Shown piece by piece: positions 19,803-32,399 of a DNA stretch of 64,000 nt (position 1 is the first letter of the stretch; each line of letters starts with the position of its first letter). The notes below the pieces were generated by a model that saw nothing but the letters and a program-made list of their open reading frames with translations, ran no database searches and was not told the origin of the DNA. Origin of the DNA: Isoetes taiwanensis (Eukaryota > Streptophyta > Lycopodiopsida > Isoetales > Isoetaceae); the NCBI GenBank assembly GCA_021234155.1, contig JAJEKV010000010.1, positions 4,500,871-4,564,870 of the forward strand, read 5' to 3'. The position numbers were made by a program, and so were the translations under genes.

Positions 19803-19804
19803 TA

Positions 19805-21200
19805 ATGAGCGCCATCTCGATGCCCTAGACACATTCTGACAAGCGACTGATATGCGAGTCAACCTGGCCAAGATTAAGGTGGTCCTCATATCATCCTCAC
19901 GTTAGCCGAGGATCTCCTCCTTCAGTTACCGAGGGCAAAATATGAAACTGGCACCCACATACAAATATTTGGGAGTGGAGTTTCCTTCTACCATGCATTG
20001 GGACACATCCATCACATCCATGCGGCTAGGAGTGATAGCGGACTGGAAGGCACTATATGCAATGCAGAACAATAGTCACAGAGCGGAGCTGTATGATTGG
20101 GCCCATCAGTCGCACCTGTTCAAGGTATCAGTCGCACCGGTTCAAGGTATCAATGGAGCATGTCCTTTTATACGGTGTTGAAGTATGAAACCCAGTATTA
20201 TCCCTCGCTACTTAGAATGACTTGGAGCAGGTGCACAAAGCCTTCTTGGTACGAGCACTGGGGTTGAAGTCCACAGTCCCATATCAAATCTGTTGTAGGA
20301 GACATGTTTCTTGCTTCTTCAGAAGACGGCTCTTGATCATCACATTGTCCATTTTCAGAAGGTGGTCAATATGGACGATGCTTGTCTCCCTAACCTAGCT
20401 TATATCATGACAATGGGGCCGCAGTGCCTCAAGGCTTGCTGGAGGGAAAAGAGAGTTCAATGGTTGGCTAGATGGACTGTGCAGGAGCATAGGTATATAC
20501 ATGTGCAAATAGAGGCAGATCGCCATAGCTTGAGGCATTATCTTGACACTTGCTTCCTCAGTATGCTCTCGGATGCCAATGTCCTTGAACAGGTCAAAAC
20601 GGCATACTACCAGTGCCACATAAATCCCACATCGGAACGGGGCCCGCAATGCTACCTGGATACACATTTTTCTATGTAAAGGCACAGATTCATTGCCTTC
20701 ATTCGCACAGGGGCACACCATCTTCGAATTGAGATGGGCAAATGGATTGGTGAGCCATGCCAAAACAGGCTTTGTCAATGCTGCCAAATGGGAGTCATTG
20801 CGGATGAATCTCATACCCTTCAAAGATGCCCAGTATATGATCAAATCCAGACGCGCTATGCTGAGTTGGTCAGGCCTGACCAGCCGCTACATGTGACATT
20901 GAGCACAGCTTTCGTATGAATATTGGGATCATACCTTCAAGAGGTCATGGATATGTGAGATCAGCTACGTTCTCGCGCACACACTTGACATGTATATATA
21001 CATATATTTCATGATGATGTATACATGTACAGTTTGACAGTATTCTTATTTTGCCACAGTTTTTCCCTCGAAAACCCTTCGAGACAGGGTTTTTTTTTTA
21101 ATTTAGACAGTAATAAGTTTGCTGCACTCCTTCATTGAGTCCCATAGGCAGATTGGTCTCCATGGACGATAAAAATCATTCATTCTTTCTTTCTTTCTTG
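19805..21200 (+). mobile_element. L1-type LINE, right part (RT thumb, zinc knuckle, 3' UTR, tail)
   Basis: Resumes with HLDALDTF and MRVNLAKIKVV (RT, after the YADD box), then MKLAPTYKYLGVEFPS near 19940, a long connection region, and a zinc-knuckle-like CQNRLCQCC..DESHTLQRCPVY near 20755 (zf-RVT pattern C-C-H-C). The 3' UTR holds a hairpin around CTCGAAAACCCTTCGAGACA near 21067 and ends in a TTCT repeat at 21183-21199. The same 3' end is seen in the copies at 34.6, 40.4, 42.2, 58.3 and 63.2 kb. Confidence 0.88.
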
Positions 21201-21692
21201 CCAACTGCAACATCCAAATAGGAATCCATCGAAAACATAGGGAATCCGAAAAATGATAGATGAAAAACTTCTTCGATTTTTGGAAAATCGGGATCTTTTC
21301 CCCGCGTCTAAGCTCCCAAAAAACATTTGAAAAACAATTTAAAAAAATTCCCAAAATATTTTCCACCAGACCGAAAGATCCCAAATTAACAAGACAGATA
21401 TACTATAATTGCCCGCCAAGCTTTGCAATTACTCAAGATTGGAAGCATGATCCAAGTAGCAGCAAATTCGAGATCGATAAGTTGGTTCGATAAGATGGTT
21501 TGAGGACTCAGGATTGATGAGATGGCTTGATGATCAACCATTCGAAATGCTGAAAAGGAAATTGGCGGGTGATCAACAACTGCGATGACCCTGAAGAAAT
21601 AAGTGAAGAACACGAAAAAAGCCCACACACCACCTCCATAGCACCGCATGTCGCAACATGCTAAATTGCATGCCACTAACAAAAACATACCC

Positions 21693-21700
21693 ATTCAAGG
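21693..21700. other. 8-bp target-site duplication, hAT MITE copy 1, left
   Basis: ATTCAAGG here is repeated exactly at 21926-21933 on the other side of the element. Confidence 0.85.
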
Positions 21701-21925
21701 CCCGAGGGATTCACCTTTGATCAACATATAACCCATGAGAGTTCAACGGAGGGGTGTTTTTGGACCATTTGCGGGGTTAGGGATATTTTTAGGTACTGAT
21801 TTGGAGCACTATCTATACACAAAGGGGTCAAATTGCCTTTTAAAATTGCGTATACAAGGGGGGTTTTTTGCTACCATCCGAACGCAGATGCCATACCCCC
21901 GTTATGTATAAGTGCATCCCCCGGG
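21701..21925. mobile_element. hAT-type MITE, copy 1
   Basis: A 225-bp non-coding element with short terminal inverted repeats (CCCGAGGGATTCAC and the complement of CCCGGGGGATGCAC) and an 8-bp duplicated target, the hallmark of hAT-superfamily insertion. It is about 90% similar to the copy at 33175-33405. It has no transposase and would depend on an autonomous element elsewhere. Confidence 0.85.
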
Positions 21926-21933
21926 ATTCAAGG

Positions 21934-22529
21934 TTCCTTTGATTTGTTACCCTCTGCCCTTCCTATTTATGCGAGCTGCTCAAGTTAAGAGTATAGATTT
22001 CAAGAGCAAGTAACGGTTTGATATCACTGAATGTATTGTGTAAGCCCTTCTAGCATGTAAATGTAGATTGTGATGGAATTGTTCTCTTTAGAATTCGACC
22101 ATAGGAGAGCTCTTCATCTTAAATTGAAAGGCTTTTTTTTTTTTTTTTTTTTTTTTGCATAGGCATTCAAGTAGATCTTGTTGGCTTAATTCGGGATTAT
22201 TTTGGAGCCTCGACTTTGTATCAGCTTCTACCAGATGCTTACTTTAGCCATCGACGCTTTTATTGCAAACCATCATGCAAATCCAACACTTGTGGACTAA
22301 AGATTCAATTTAAGCTATCTTTTGAAAGATGCCTAATTTGTTATTTGTTGTTGTTTTTCTAAATGATTATCTTTATAACATTACCCTCTTGAGACCAAAG
22401 GTAATGGATCATATGGATAAATTCTTTAACCTTGTTTATTCTGTATTTTTATTACATTGTCATCTAACTACCTCTAATTTATTAACCAATATGATAAAGT
22501 TCTATTCGAAGCAACTGCATTATACCTTC
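21934..22529. other. AT-rich spacer with a poly(T) run
   Basis: No gene recognised. A run of 24-25 T lies at 22132-22156. Confidence 0.5.
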
Positions 22530-23270
22530 TAGTAGTAGGTGTGAGTAAGATTCTCATGCGTGATCCGTTGGAATTGATAGTAGGTGTTGATAGTAGGTGT
22601 GAGTAAGCTCCTCATCGGCGCTTTGGAATTGGCAAAAATAGATAAAAAGGAAAAAGAAAGAGGGATTGACGAATGGATGTTAGGTAATATGGGTATAAAC
22701 ATATGGGTGTTGATTAACATGGGTAAAAAATTGGCAAGAATATTGTATGTCATGTAAGTGTGAGTAATCTCCTCATGCGTCATGCTTTGGGATTGGTAGT
22801 AACTGTGACTAAGTATGAATAGGCTCCTCATAGATGATACTTTGGAATAGGCTCCTCATAATTGGAATATTGTATGTCATGTAAGTGTGAGTAATCTCCT
22901 CATGCGTCATGCTTTGGATTGGTAGTAACTGTGACTAAGTATGAATAGGCTCGTAGTAGGTGTGAGTAAGCTCCTCATAATAATGTGATATTTGGAATTG
23001 GTAGTAGTAAATGTGAATAAGCTCCTCATGGGTGATACTTTGGAATTGGTGGTAAGCATGATCAAGCTCCTCACGAGTGATGCTTTGGAATTAGTAGTAG
23101 GTGTGAGTAAGGTCCTCATGGGCGGTACTTTAGAATTGGCAGTAGGCGTTGGTAGCATGTCTGAGTAAGCTCCTCATAGGTGATGCTTTGGAATTGGTAA
23201 TAAGCGTGACCAAGTTTCTCAAGGGTAGGTCCCTTGAACGTATTGGTGTTGACTAACATGGGTAAACTCC
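22530..23270 (+). repeat. Minisatellite, unit about 45-60 bp
   Basis: A dozen or more degenerate copies of a unit containing GTAGTAGGTGTGAGTAAGCT and CCTCATGGGTGATGCTTTGG. Unit lengths vary because of internal deletions, and a larger 130-bp block is duplicated at about 22735-22830 and 22865-22950. Non-coding; short ORFs in it only reflect the repeat. Confidence 0.85.
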
Positions 23271-24424
23271 TCAAATTGGGCCGTTGAGGATAGATAAGGG
23301 AGATAGATAGAAAGAGGAGAGATCAGAGATGGGTCTTGTAAAATCTTCTTGAGGCCATTAGTGATAGATAGAGTGCTGAAGATGGAGTCCAATGTGATTT
23401 GCAATGGCAGAAATGAACTTCGAATCCTGCAGCTATAGAGGAAAGTCCTCAATGGCATCAAAACTACGACATATAAAGAATCTAATTTGCATGAAAAAGA
23501 ACTAAGAACGTATCGCTGATGCAAAAGAAAAGGTTTTACAAAGGCTCAACACCACGTTCGATTAGTTGGGCAATTGGCTTAGACAGACTAAATATGAGAA
23601 GAAAATATTGTTCATTTTTTGCTACAAGCTTGATGGATTGATATGCTGAAAGACCCAACTTTTGGAGATGCCTAGATAACCAAGACCCTATACGCTTCAG
23701 ATAAAAAAAAATGGCCTAGTAAAATGGTACACCTTAGTTGCTCCACATTGACATCGATGAGCTTCATGACTAATTTCTATAACTGGTGCTCCAAAGTGCT
23801 CAAAGGTTGATGGTGGGAACCATGATCCAAATCCGGCCTCATTTACATATTTGCTGTGAGACCAGGTGACTATGGCACTGTAGAATGATAAAAATAAAGC
23901 TTGAAGATGACAAATCTAGGTTCACTTCTACATGCTGAGAAACGTCGATGCCTTTGTTGAGTTTTAGTTCCAAAACACATGGATGCTTAGTTCACCACTC
24001 CATGGGAAGCAAGCTTTTCTGCTCATGCATACATAGTGTTTCGTATCATAATGCTTGTTGAGATTAGGAGTATCCCAGTAGCCAATCTATATTCAGGAGA
24101 TGTATGTATAACGTAGAAGCGTGTTTGTTTACTTTTATACTGGGGCCTGATATCGGCCAGTCGCCTTCCTGGTATCAGCCCGCCAGGACGCCGGAGTTAC
24201 CATACCTTGAAAGCTGGGTCTGCGTTCTAATCTTCGCCCTTGCCTGCTGCTGTTGCACGAATTTTGAGCTGCGTCGAGTGGGATATTAATTCTTAGCTCT
24301 GGATTGGTAGTGACATGAAAACCTAATTCAGTTCTCCGGCCGGGGGATTTGTAGCATTGGTACAGATCCTTCCTAATACGATCAGGCACGCAAAGCGTTC
24401 ACTTTTTCGCGTTATTTATTACCC
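23271..24424. other. Spacer upstream of the DNAJC8-like gene
   Basis: No ORF matches a known family. The last 250 bp before the start codon should hold the promoter and 5' UTR of the J-protein gene, but I see no decisive TATA box. Confidence 0.4.
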
Positions 24425-26644
24425 ATGGGGGATATCGATGATGCGCTCTTGAAAGATTTTTTTGCCGAAGTGAGCGAGGTTGAGCGCGACAATGAAGTTG
24501 TGAGGTAATTGCTTGTCAATTTATATGTTTATCCAAATTTTTGCGATTACCAAGTTCTGTTTCTTCTTAGAATCTAGGACTCTGCATATCAATATAGCTG
24601 GTTCCTGCGTCATAAGACATCCTGAGAGTCATTTTTCTCTGCCAAGCAACGAGTCTTTTTTAAGTACTGTCCATCCCCACATTGGCGATGCATGAGCATT
24701 TTATCCAGTAGGCATGCACTTAATTTGGAAAGATATGGAAGTTGTACTTACGTCTATAATTTTTTTAGGGTGCTTGCCTGTTTCAAGCTAAATCCATTCG
24801 AACATCTTAATTTGCCATTTGATTCTACACAAGAGGAAGTCAAGCGACAGTACAGAAAGGTTGGTTTCAGTTCTTGGGTTGTCTTGACATATTTTGTATG
24901 ATAGCTGACATTTTCTATGCCAGCTTTCGCTCTTGGTTCATCCAGATAAGTGCAAACATCCAAAAGCCAAAGAAGCTTTTGCAGGTATATACTATATCGC
25001 TCAACTAATTGCACATGTTTCCAATATAGAGTTAATATAAAGACAAGCTGCAAGTGATTGGCAAACCATTGAAACCACCAAAGACAAACCCTCCACTTCA
25101 AATGGCACGCCCATTTGGGCCATGGAAAAAGTACTCATATTGCAAGATGGACTTAGAAATTGATCCATGCTTTTGATCTTTCTCCAATGCCAGCTTAACT
25201 ATAATCATATTTTCTATGGTTGCCATTTGTTAGCATAGTTTTGAGAGTGAGACATTAGGACAATCCAAGGTGTTCAGGCTATGACCATGGTGATCTGATT
25301 TACTGGGTCACTCCAACGTGTTTATGGGATCCAGATGTTAGGAGGCAGACTTGATTAGCTCAATGCTTAACATTTGGTAGCCTTGATTTGAATTCAAAGA
25401 GTATTTGTAATGTAGGAACTTTGCTGCTTTACATCACTATGGTTTTACTGATTCAAGTATATGACCCTTCAGCATTAGCAAAGGCTCAGCAGCTGCTTTT
25501 AGATCCTGAAGAAAGAAGTTACATTATCACTCAGATAAACTTTGCAAAAGGTACACATGGTGTAATGAATTAAGTGGGAGGATCAGTTATAAGAACTAGG
25601 TTCTTTATTCATATTCTTTTTCGCAGATGAGTTACGAGCAGAAAGGAAGAAAGAGCTGAAAAGGGATAATGCTTCAAAGATCAGATCAATTGTCGATGAG
25701 GTGAATTAATATTCTCTATCTCATTTTTATTGCAAGATGGTTGTGGCATCACAATTGCTAAAACATTATTATTATCATACTTGTTGCAGGGTAGATCTGA
25801 AACTCAATATGAGAATTCAGAAGAATTTAAACAGAAATGGAAGGAAAGAGTTCGTAAGATACTAACTGATCAAGAATGGAGGAGACGTAAAATGCAGATG
25901 CGGGTAAAGTATTAAAAGTTCCATTTTCTATGAACATGAAATGCATATATTTTTTCGTTTGATGTTTAAATCTAATCCATCTGCACTCTTTCAGATATCA
26001 GAAGAAGAAGGCAGGCTTAAGAAAGACGAAGAAGAAGCCCGAGAAATGTGGAAAAGGAAACGAGAAGATGAACAAAAGTGGGAAGACACAAGAGAAAACA
26101 GGGTAAATGGCTCATAATTCTGAGGTTACTATCCATGTTTCTTGGCCAATCTCTACATGAATAGTCTAGTGATTTATTGGCAGAATTTTATTGAGCAAGT
26201 CTGCCAATGAGAATCTGTCATTTTAGGAAAATGAGTTAATTTTGTAGATAAGACGACATATCTTTTCCTTGTCAAAAATATGAAGCCCATGTGATTTATC
26301 CCATTGAAGCCACCCTGCAGGAGCTGTGCAGCTACCCAAGAGTTCTTTTTTTATTACGTATGGTCAAAGTTCTTTTCTGCTAATTTCGTCTTGTATATAC
26401 AGGTTACAAGCTGGAGGGATTTCATGAAAGCAGGCAAAAAGGTATAAATTCATGGTGACGGCATATACCTGTGGCCACAATGCGAAACAATGACTTTATT
26501 AATAATAATTTACGTATATGTATCAGATATTTTAACTTGCTTTTAAATTTTGTGCAGACAAAGAAAGGGGAGCTGCGTCCTCCAAAATTGAAGACAGAGG
26601 ATCCTAACAAGTCATATGTGCAACGTCCTGTTAAACGAGGATAG
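24425..26644 (+). CDS. DNAJC8: DNAJC8/SPF31-like J-domain protein, nine exons
   Basis: A J-protein associated with the spliceosome in animals and plants, acting in the nucleus. Exons fitting GT..AG borders: 24425-24504, 24769-24859, 24924-24984, 25473-25550, 25627-25700, 25790-25903, 25995-26102, 26403-26441 and 26558-26644. The product is about 243 residues, close to the usual ~250. The J domain begins NPFEHLNLPFDSTQEEVKRQ (about residues 34-53) and has an intact HPD in LLVHPDKCKHPKAKEAF. Then come ALAKAQQLLLDPEERSY, a long basic/acidic helix including ILTDQEWRRRKMQMRISEEE, and the conserved end TSWRDFMKAGKK and LKTEDPNKSYVQRPVKRG. Every intron phase joins cleanly and no stop occurs, so the gene appears functional. 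It is the best-supported gene in the window. Confidence 0.93.
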
Positions 26645-28440
26645 TTCTAGTAACAGTGCTGTTGGCTCCTTATTGTAACATAACAAATCATCTCACCAAT
26701 ATTAACAGATTGGTTTACATGGTCGTAAGAACGACTCAATTTAATTTCAATTTACCAAATATTTGAAGGTGGTTGAAGTTTGTAGAAGCCTATTGTAAAG
26801 CTTTAGCAGCAGGTTACAATTTGTATATATTCAATGTGTCTTTAATTTTCTGGAAGATGGTAATGCGAATCACATTAAAGGTGAAGCAGGTTTATTATTG
26901 GCAGTTAAAAATTGTATGATGTTTATTGTCATGGAAGAGGTAATGATGCCGGGAACATCTGGCATGATGTAGCCATGGTCATGGCATGTGTCAATTTAAA
27001 AGCAGGAAGTGGTCAAGAGTGGAGGTCAGTTTGGAGCACTCCAACAGACTCCAATTGTTGCATGCCAGGATGAGGGAGGCCAATCTTTCTGTCGCTCCAT
27101 TTGGAGGACTCTAGCATGTGGCCAGTGTTAGTAGTTTTTCATATTCGATTCAGCCGAAGTTCTATTACTTGATAGGAAATCCAATGGTTGCTGCAATATC
27201 TTTTTAAATTAGTTCTGTAGTTTGAAAAACGTAAGAAAATTTGTTGCTGAAATAGGAGCTTTTTGTATTTAGCTTGTTGGATATATATGGAACGACAGGA
27301 AACTTCATTTAATACGTATACAACATTTCATCCTACAGGTTGGTTGCTTACAACTTGGGTGCAAGGAGGGTCACGCCATAAAGTTTGCATGTCAAATCCA
27401 TATTGTGGGAGGGTATTCATGCAAAGGTTGGGAGTACGATTTCGAGATGGTATTGTATGGGAAGTCGTATAAATATGGTTTTTGAGCAGTTTGATGCCAA
27501 AATTGAGCAGCTTAATATCACGATTTTTTTTTTTTGGTGCTTTTTGTTTGAATTAGGGAGAGAAATTGTGCAATGGTTTAACAAAGGAAAGTTGTTGGGC
27601 CACAATAGAAACTATTGGACTGCAGACATGACCCCAACTTTGAATTTGCATGCCGATTCTGGTGCAACAGTTTGAGATGCATACCAAATCAACGAAATAT
27701 TGTATCCTAAAATTGGGCTAACAGATGAGGACAGATTTTTCTTGGAAGGGCTTGATATGCAAGCTGCATGTTTCGTTTGTAGGCAAGTGAATGGTGAGTA
27801 GAGATCAGTTAAAAAACATTGTTAACGGGTTCCAATCCAGCAAAATTTCATTTTTGTGGGTACAGAGATCGAATTTGGTAGGGGAGGAAGAGGGCATGGA
27901 TTGGTTTTTTTATGGTTGAATCCTCATAGCAAGGTTCTGATTCATCGCTCTGTTGGTGGGTTCTTGATGATTGAATGGTTGCTTTCGGCAGATCCGCTGG
28001 TCCTAAATGCCAGGCAAACAAAGATGCTAGTCTTGAAGAGCTTGTAATGTAATGCTCGTAAGAGGAAAGTGGCTGCATCATTTTGGCTCAATTAACATTC
28101 TTGAACACTAAAAAAAAGTGTAGCATTTAATTTAAAAATGTTGTCAAGAAATCTCTTAGTCTTGTCTTAACATATACGAAGCAGATGCATTTGTTCTTTG
28201 ATGGAATATTTCTGTCTCAGGAAAAAGCCGTAGCACGACACGTGTGTTAAAAAAATAACTTAAAAACTTAAAAAAAGGGATAAAAGCTAGGATTTCTTGC
28301 TCTCCAAGCAACTCCGGCAGACTACCTCAAGATTTTGATATAGATCATGGTATTTGTGGTCTTGAGGTTTTGTTCAGGCCGGATTTGGCCGCACCTGCTG
28401 CAGAAAGGAAAATGATGCAGTCTTTTTTAAGCCATAGCCT
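26645..28440. other. Downstream and intergenic region of the J-protein gene
   Basis: The first 200 bp are probably the J-protein 3' UTR. ORFs at 27263-27472 and 27385-27675 overlap in different frames and show no recognised domain. Nothing else is supportable. Confidence 0.4.
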
Positions 28441-29079
28441 GCCTTCTAAGTCCGCCTTATAATTTCAGGCTGCGGAGTCGTGCAACAACGGCGCCCTGTT
28501 CCACCATAGCCAGAAGCTTCAAGCATTGGGGCTAGGAAATTTCGAGGGCCAAATCCATGCATGTTGCCTCTGGCGGTCGTACGCCAGGCCGTTTCTTTTT
28601 TTGGAGCAAAGTCTAACAATAGACTGTCGGGCGGGAAGCTATGGTTGCGCAAGGCCGTCCTAATAGGTGCTTCCTTCCTATGCCTTTTTTGTTTTGTTTC
28701 CCTCTGTCCATCGTTTTATTTTGTGTGCTTGATGTGCTATCGTGTCCGTTATCTAGGGCGAAATTTTCTTTCTGAAAAAGCTCATTGTGTTTGCGCAGAT
28801 GGTTGGTTCATACGGCTGGAGCAGTGGAGTCCTGGGGCTTCTTCCCTACCCATCCCACATCTTGAGACGGATTTGTCTATGGCAGGTGGCTATCGCTATG
28901 AACAATTTTGCTCCAAATTTTAGTTCATTTCTTTTCTCCCGAAGCCCAAGATAAGAAGGTTTTGCATCTCTGCGACCATTCGCACAGTAGTTGCCATCAT
29001 TTGATTGCTACTTAGAGTCGGCGTTTCTAGCTTACATTTTGTTTAGATTGCAACATAAGTTTGGTTTTCCGTTAAATGG
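28441..29079. other. Unassigned region with a 120-codon ORF
   Basis: The frame 28561-28923 has a Phe/Leu/Cys-rich hydrophobic middle and no recognised motif. It may be chance. Confidence 0.3.
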
Positions 29080-29289
29080 ATGCCCTCTTCTGAGCAAGTA
29101 TTTCATTTTGATGCCAACTGCTTGGGATGGCCAAGCATGCGTAAACATCTAGAAAATCAATTTGGAAAGGAGTACAATTACATTTTCATCTCTGGAAAGA
29201 ACATCATGGGCAAGAGTTACAAAAATGGTATAGTATTCTTACTGCTAAGAGCCATGATCACTGGTATATTTATATTTAACTCAAATTTG

Positions 29290-30760
29290 TTGACTGCAAA
29301 CGGATCAATTGACCACTCAACTTTATTTTCAGGACACTTCTTGAACAATCTTGAAAGTGACATTCCTGCTTTGAGGCGTGTTTCAATTACTTCATTGCTC
29401 TTCATCTTGCCGACATCATGTGAGACTAAGATAAATGCTGAACTATCTACTAGAGATCTTCTAAAGCAGGACTTGCACTTGACCATCATTATTCTGATGA
29501 TGAATATCAACAATCGAAATTATCTGATATTTTGGGTTCTTACATGCCGAGGTACATGAAAAGTGGCCTCATAGAAATTGGGACTTACAAGCAGAAGGAA
29601 AAGAATTTTCTCCAACATTTGCAAAGTTTTTCAAACGCCTCTGTCAAGTATTTGGAAGTGGCGTGATAGATATCTTACATGAACCATTGATAGATGCAGC
29701 AAAATCATTTGATGAAAGAAATAAGCAATGTGTAGCAGCTGAGATTATAGCTGGTATTCTGCGTTCTGGAACAGCATCCGCAAATAAGGCTTGGAATGAT
29801 TGGTTATATTCCACACTTCGAATGGTTGTGCTGCAAGCAAATTTAGAATCTGTGCCTGAATGGACTGCATGCATAAATTTCGCTGTTGGAGGCAAAAGGT
29901 GTTATACCAATGGTGCTCCTCCACTACAACAGAAAATTCTGAAGTGTATATCAGAGGCACTACCAGAAAATGCATCAAACAGTTTGGTATCAAAGTGGAT
30001 AACGTTTATCCGAGCTGCAGTAGAGCTGCAGTGCTTGAAACTAAGCCACAACACATGCTTGAGGAAGAAATAGCCCTCCACCATGAAATCTTGAAGGATA
30101 TTGTGCCTTATGCAACAAGCTCAACGCCACAGGTAAACACCTGACATTTTCCCACAAATTTTAAAATGAAAAGAAAAGAAGGAAACAAAGGAAGTGGCAC
30201 CACAATGATGGAATCTTTAAATATTTAGCAGTATGCTAGCCACATCAAGGAGTTCACCAAGTTAATAACGAAGTTCTATTAGACCTAAAGACTCTTTCAT
30301 AAAAATACTCTTTCATTAGATGCATTTAACAAACCTGGATTGCGAATAAGTATAATAATTTCGATAACAATCTGGCACATGCTCATTAAAAATTCACGGA
30401 GGACCTAGCCAGGAAGGCTCAGCAAGATCTTTAATTAAATAACATGGTTGAGATTCTAATCTCCTGAGAGATAGGAAGGCTCAGCAAGATCTTTAATTAA
30501 ATAACATGGTTGAGATTCTAATCTCCTGAGAGATAAAAAGCAATGTAGCACCAATAGAAAGATATGTGGAAAGCAAATTGCTTAAAAAAACAAAATGTGT
30601 AGACATAGACCAATGAATTTACTAACCATTTTCTGAATAATGAACCAGGTTCGTGAAGGTGTGGGAAGTCTTATCTGTACCATATGCCAACACTTGCAAC
30701 TCGCTACCATGAAACACATTGGAGACCAAGATTGCAAGATGCAATAGCTAATCTTAATGG
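29290..30760 (+). pseudogene. Proteasome activator PA200/Blm10 gene fragment
   Basis: PA200 (PSME4) is a very large HEAT-repeat protein that caps the 20S proteasome. The stretch at about 29555-30000 reads NWDLQAEGKEFSPTFAKFFK, DERNKQCVAAEIIAGILRS, AWNDWLYSTL and ESVPEWTACINFAVGGK, matching a C-terminal HEAT segment of plant PA200. A frameshift near 30000 is followed by HHEILKDIVPYATSSTPQ, a GT donor at 30133, an acceptor ending at 30648, and VREGVGSLICTICQHLQL. Upstream at 29310-29430, HFLNNLESDIPALRRVSITS probably belongs to the preceding exon. Only a small part of an approximately 1800-residue protein is present, and it is frameshifted, so this is a relic or captured fragment. Confidence 0.7.
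30411..30534 (+). repeat. Perfect tandem duplication of 62 bp
   Basis: 30411-30472 and 30473-30534 are virtually identical (start AGGAAGGCTCAGCAAGATCT). Located in the intron of the PA200 relic; the lack of differences implies a recent event. Confidence 0.9.
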
Positions 30761-31025
30761 CTGTCATAATGATTTCTTCGGCAGGATAAAAACAGCTGTT
30801 GTAAAGATCAACTCCATGCTCATATATATAATCATATTATATTTTTCTATTTTCTCTTTTGTCGTTCCTGGTCCGTTCTCAACTAGGGCAACATTGCCTC
30901 TTTTTGGTCATCTACAATATGGAGGTTAGAGTTCTCCAAGTTAGACACATTTAGTAGTCCATACCTGAGTTACTTTCGACTTAATACAAACCCTCATTTG
31001 CCACGAGTAGAGCAAAAGAAATGTT

Positions 31026-31126
31026 CGCGGCGGCCTTGGCCGCCGCGATAAATTTCTTGTAAATTTAAATAACCTATTAACCAAGGCCGCCGCGATAAAT
31101 TTCTTGTAAATTTAAATAACCTATTA
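31026..31126. repeat. GC-rich palindrome and 47-bp tandem repeat
   Basis: 31026-31047 is a perfect 22-base palindrome (half-site CGCGGCGGCC, centre TT). The right half plus about 37 bp downstream (GCGATAAATTTCTTGTAAAT) is repeated 47 bp later. This looks like the end of a decayed foldback or TIR element in an otherwise AT-rich region. Confidence 0.75.
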
Positions 31127-31569
31127 ACGCATGAATTTCCTTCAATTCGACCTCTAGGTTCTCTTTAGCAAGGGGATCAATTCCTCATGCATTTGATATT
31201 CACAAATGAGGCATACATTGGGGTATGATATAGAAGTACTATGATTATTGTTGTTGTTTCAAATTCATGTAAGTGTGCTTATATTGTGCATATGTTGGCT
31301 ATGCAACATATCTGAATGCAAGTAATGTTCCAGAATTGCTAATTTTTTGGAATTCAACCTCTAGGTTCGAATCTGGACATTAAGCTTTTTAGCAAATTTC
31401 ATATTGAAACTATGAAAGGTTCTACAGTCAATATGATTTTTATTTTTATTCTTCCCCCCCTTCTTTTTTAAGAATTGGCCAAAGGATTATTTATCTTGGA
31501 ATGTGGAATATCATGATTAGGGCATGCGTTCTGAATGGAAAGCCAACAAGCCATTTTAACTATTTTGTG
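31127..31569. other. AT-rich spacer
   Basis: No gene recognised between the GC palindrome and the PPR relic. Confidence 0.4.
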
Positions 31570-32290
31570 AAATGAATCAGGAAGGATTACTTTCAGATGA
31601 GTTTGCTTTCTTGAAGATATGCACTAGCCTGAGTAAAGTGCAGCAGTTGCACTCTTCCATCTTGCAATGTGTGCACTTGAATTGAGGGTTTAGGCAATGC
31701 TTTAATTGATATGTATGGCAATGAAAGAACCTGGTACATGCATGCAAAGTGTTCAATAGAATGCCTATGCAGGATATGATCTCATGGAACAACATGATTG
31801 CTGCATTTACAAGGAAAGATTATCATAAGGAGACACTTTATTTGGTTTCACATTGCAATGAGAAGGTATGGTTGCATCCACTAATCTGTTAAATGTAGCA
31901 GTAGGAAAATGGGTTCATGCTTGGATGCAGTATCTGAAAGAATGTAAGATAGGAATGTGCAGTCATGGACAACCACCATATCTGGATATGTTCAAGATAA
32001 TTGTCGTGATCAACTTCTGCCAATTTCAATAAGCTAGGCTAGATGACTATTCTGGAAGAGGTGAACTATGTTCATGATTAAATGCATGTGTTAAAGTAGA
32101 AGCCCTGTTGCAAACTATAAGCTTGTGCATGCCAATGATAATTTGTAAGCTTCTTCTCATATATGGTGCTGAAAATTCGTTGAAGGTGGACGAAGCAGAA
32201 TGCAAACTGGCAGAGGAAAGTGTATTAATGCACGCATTGAATGGGTTGGATTGTCTTATCACTTTGTTCATGAAATTTATATTCAAGTAT
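31570..32290 (+). pseudogene. Pentatricopeptide repeat (PPR, PLS-class) pseudogene
   Basis: PPR proteins bind organellar RNA. Decayed repeat phrases follow each other in shifting frames: SDEFAFLKICTSLSKVQQLH near 31598 (compare the usual FxxxLKACxxLxxxxxGKQxH), KVFNRMPMQDMISWNNMIAA near 31746, NVQSWTTTISGYVQD near 31954 and LNACVKVEALLQ near 32076. The order (L, S, P motifs) is that of a plant organellar PLS-type PPR protein. Multiple stops and frameshifts show it is dead. Confidence 0.75.
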
Positions 32291-32399
32291 CAAGGTCCAT
32301 GCATCAAGACATGCCACGATATTTGGAAATTCCAGTGGCAATATATGAGTTTTCAAGTTGTTTGATTCTTTTACGGGGTTTAATTGGGGCATTGTGATA

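Noticed and set aside
22530-23270. CRISPR-like alternation of repeats and spacers
   Set aside because: Units are degenerate and variable in length, there are no unique spacers, and the genome is eukaryotic. It is a minisatellite.
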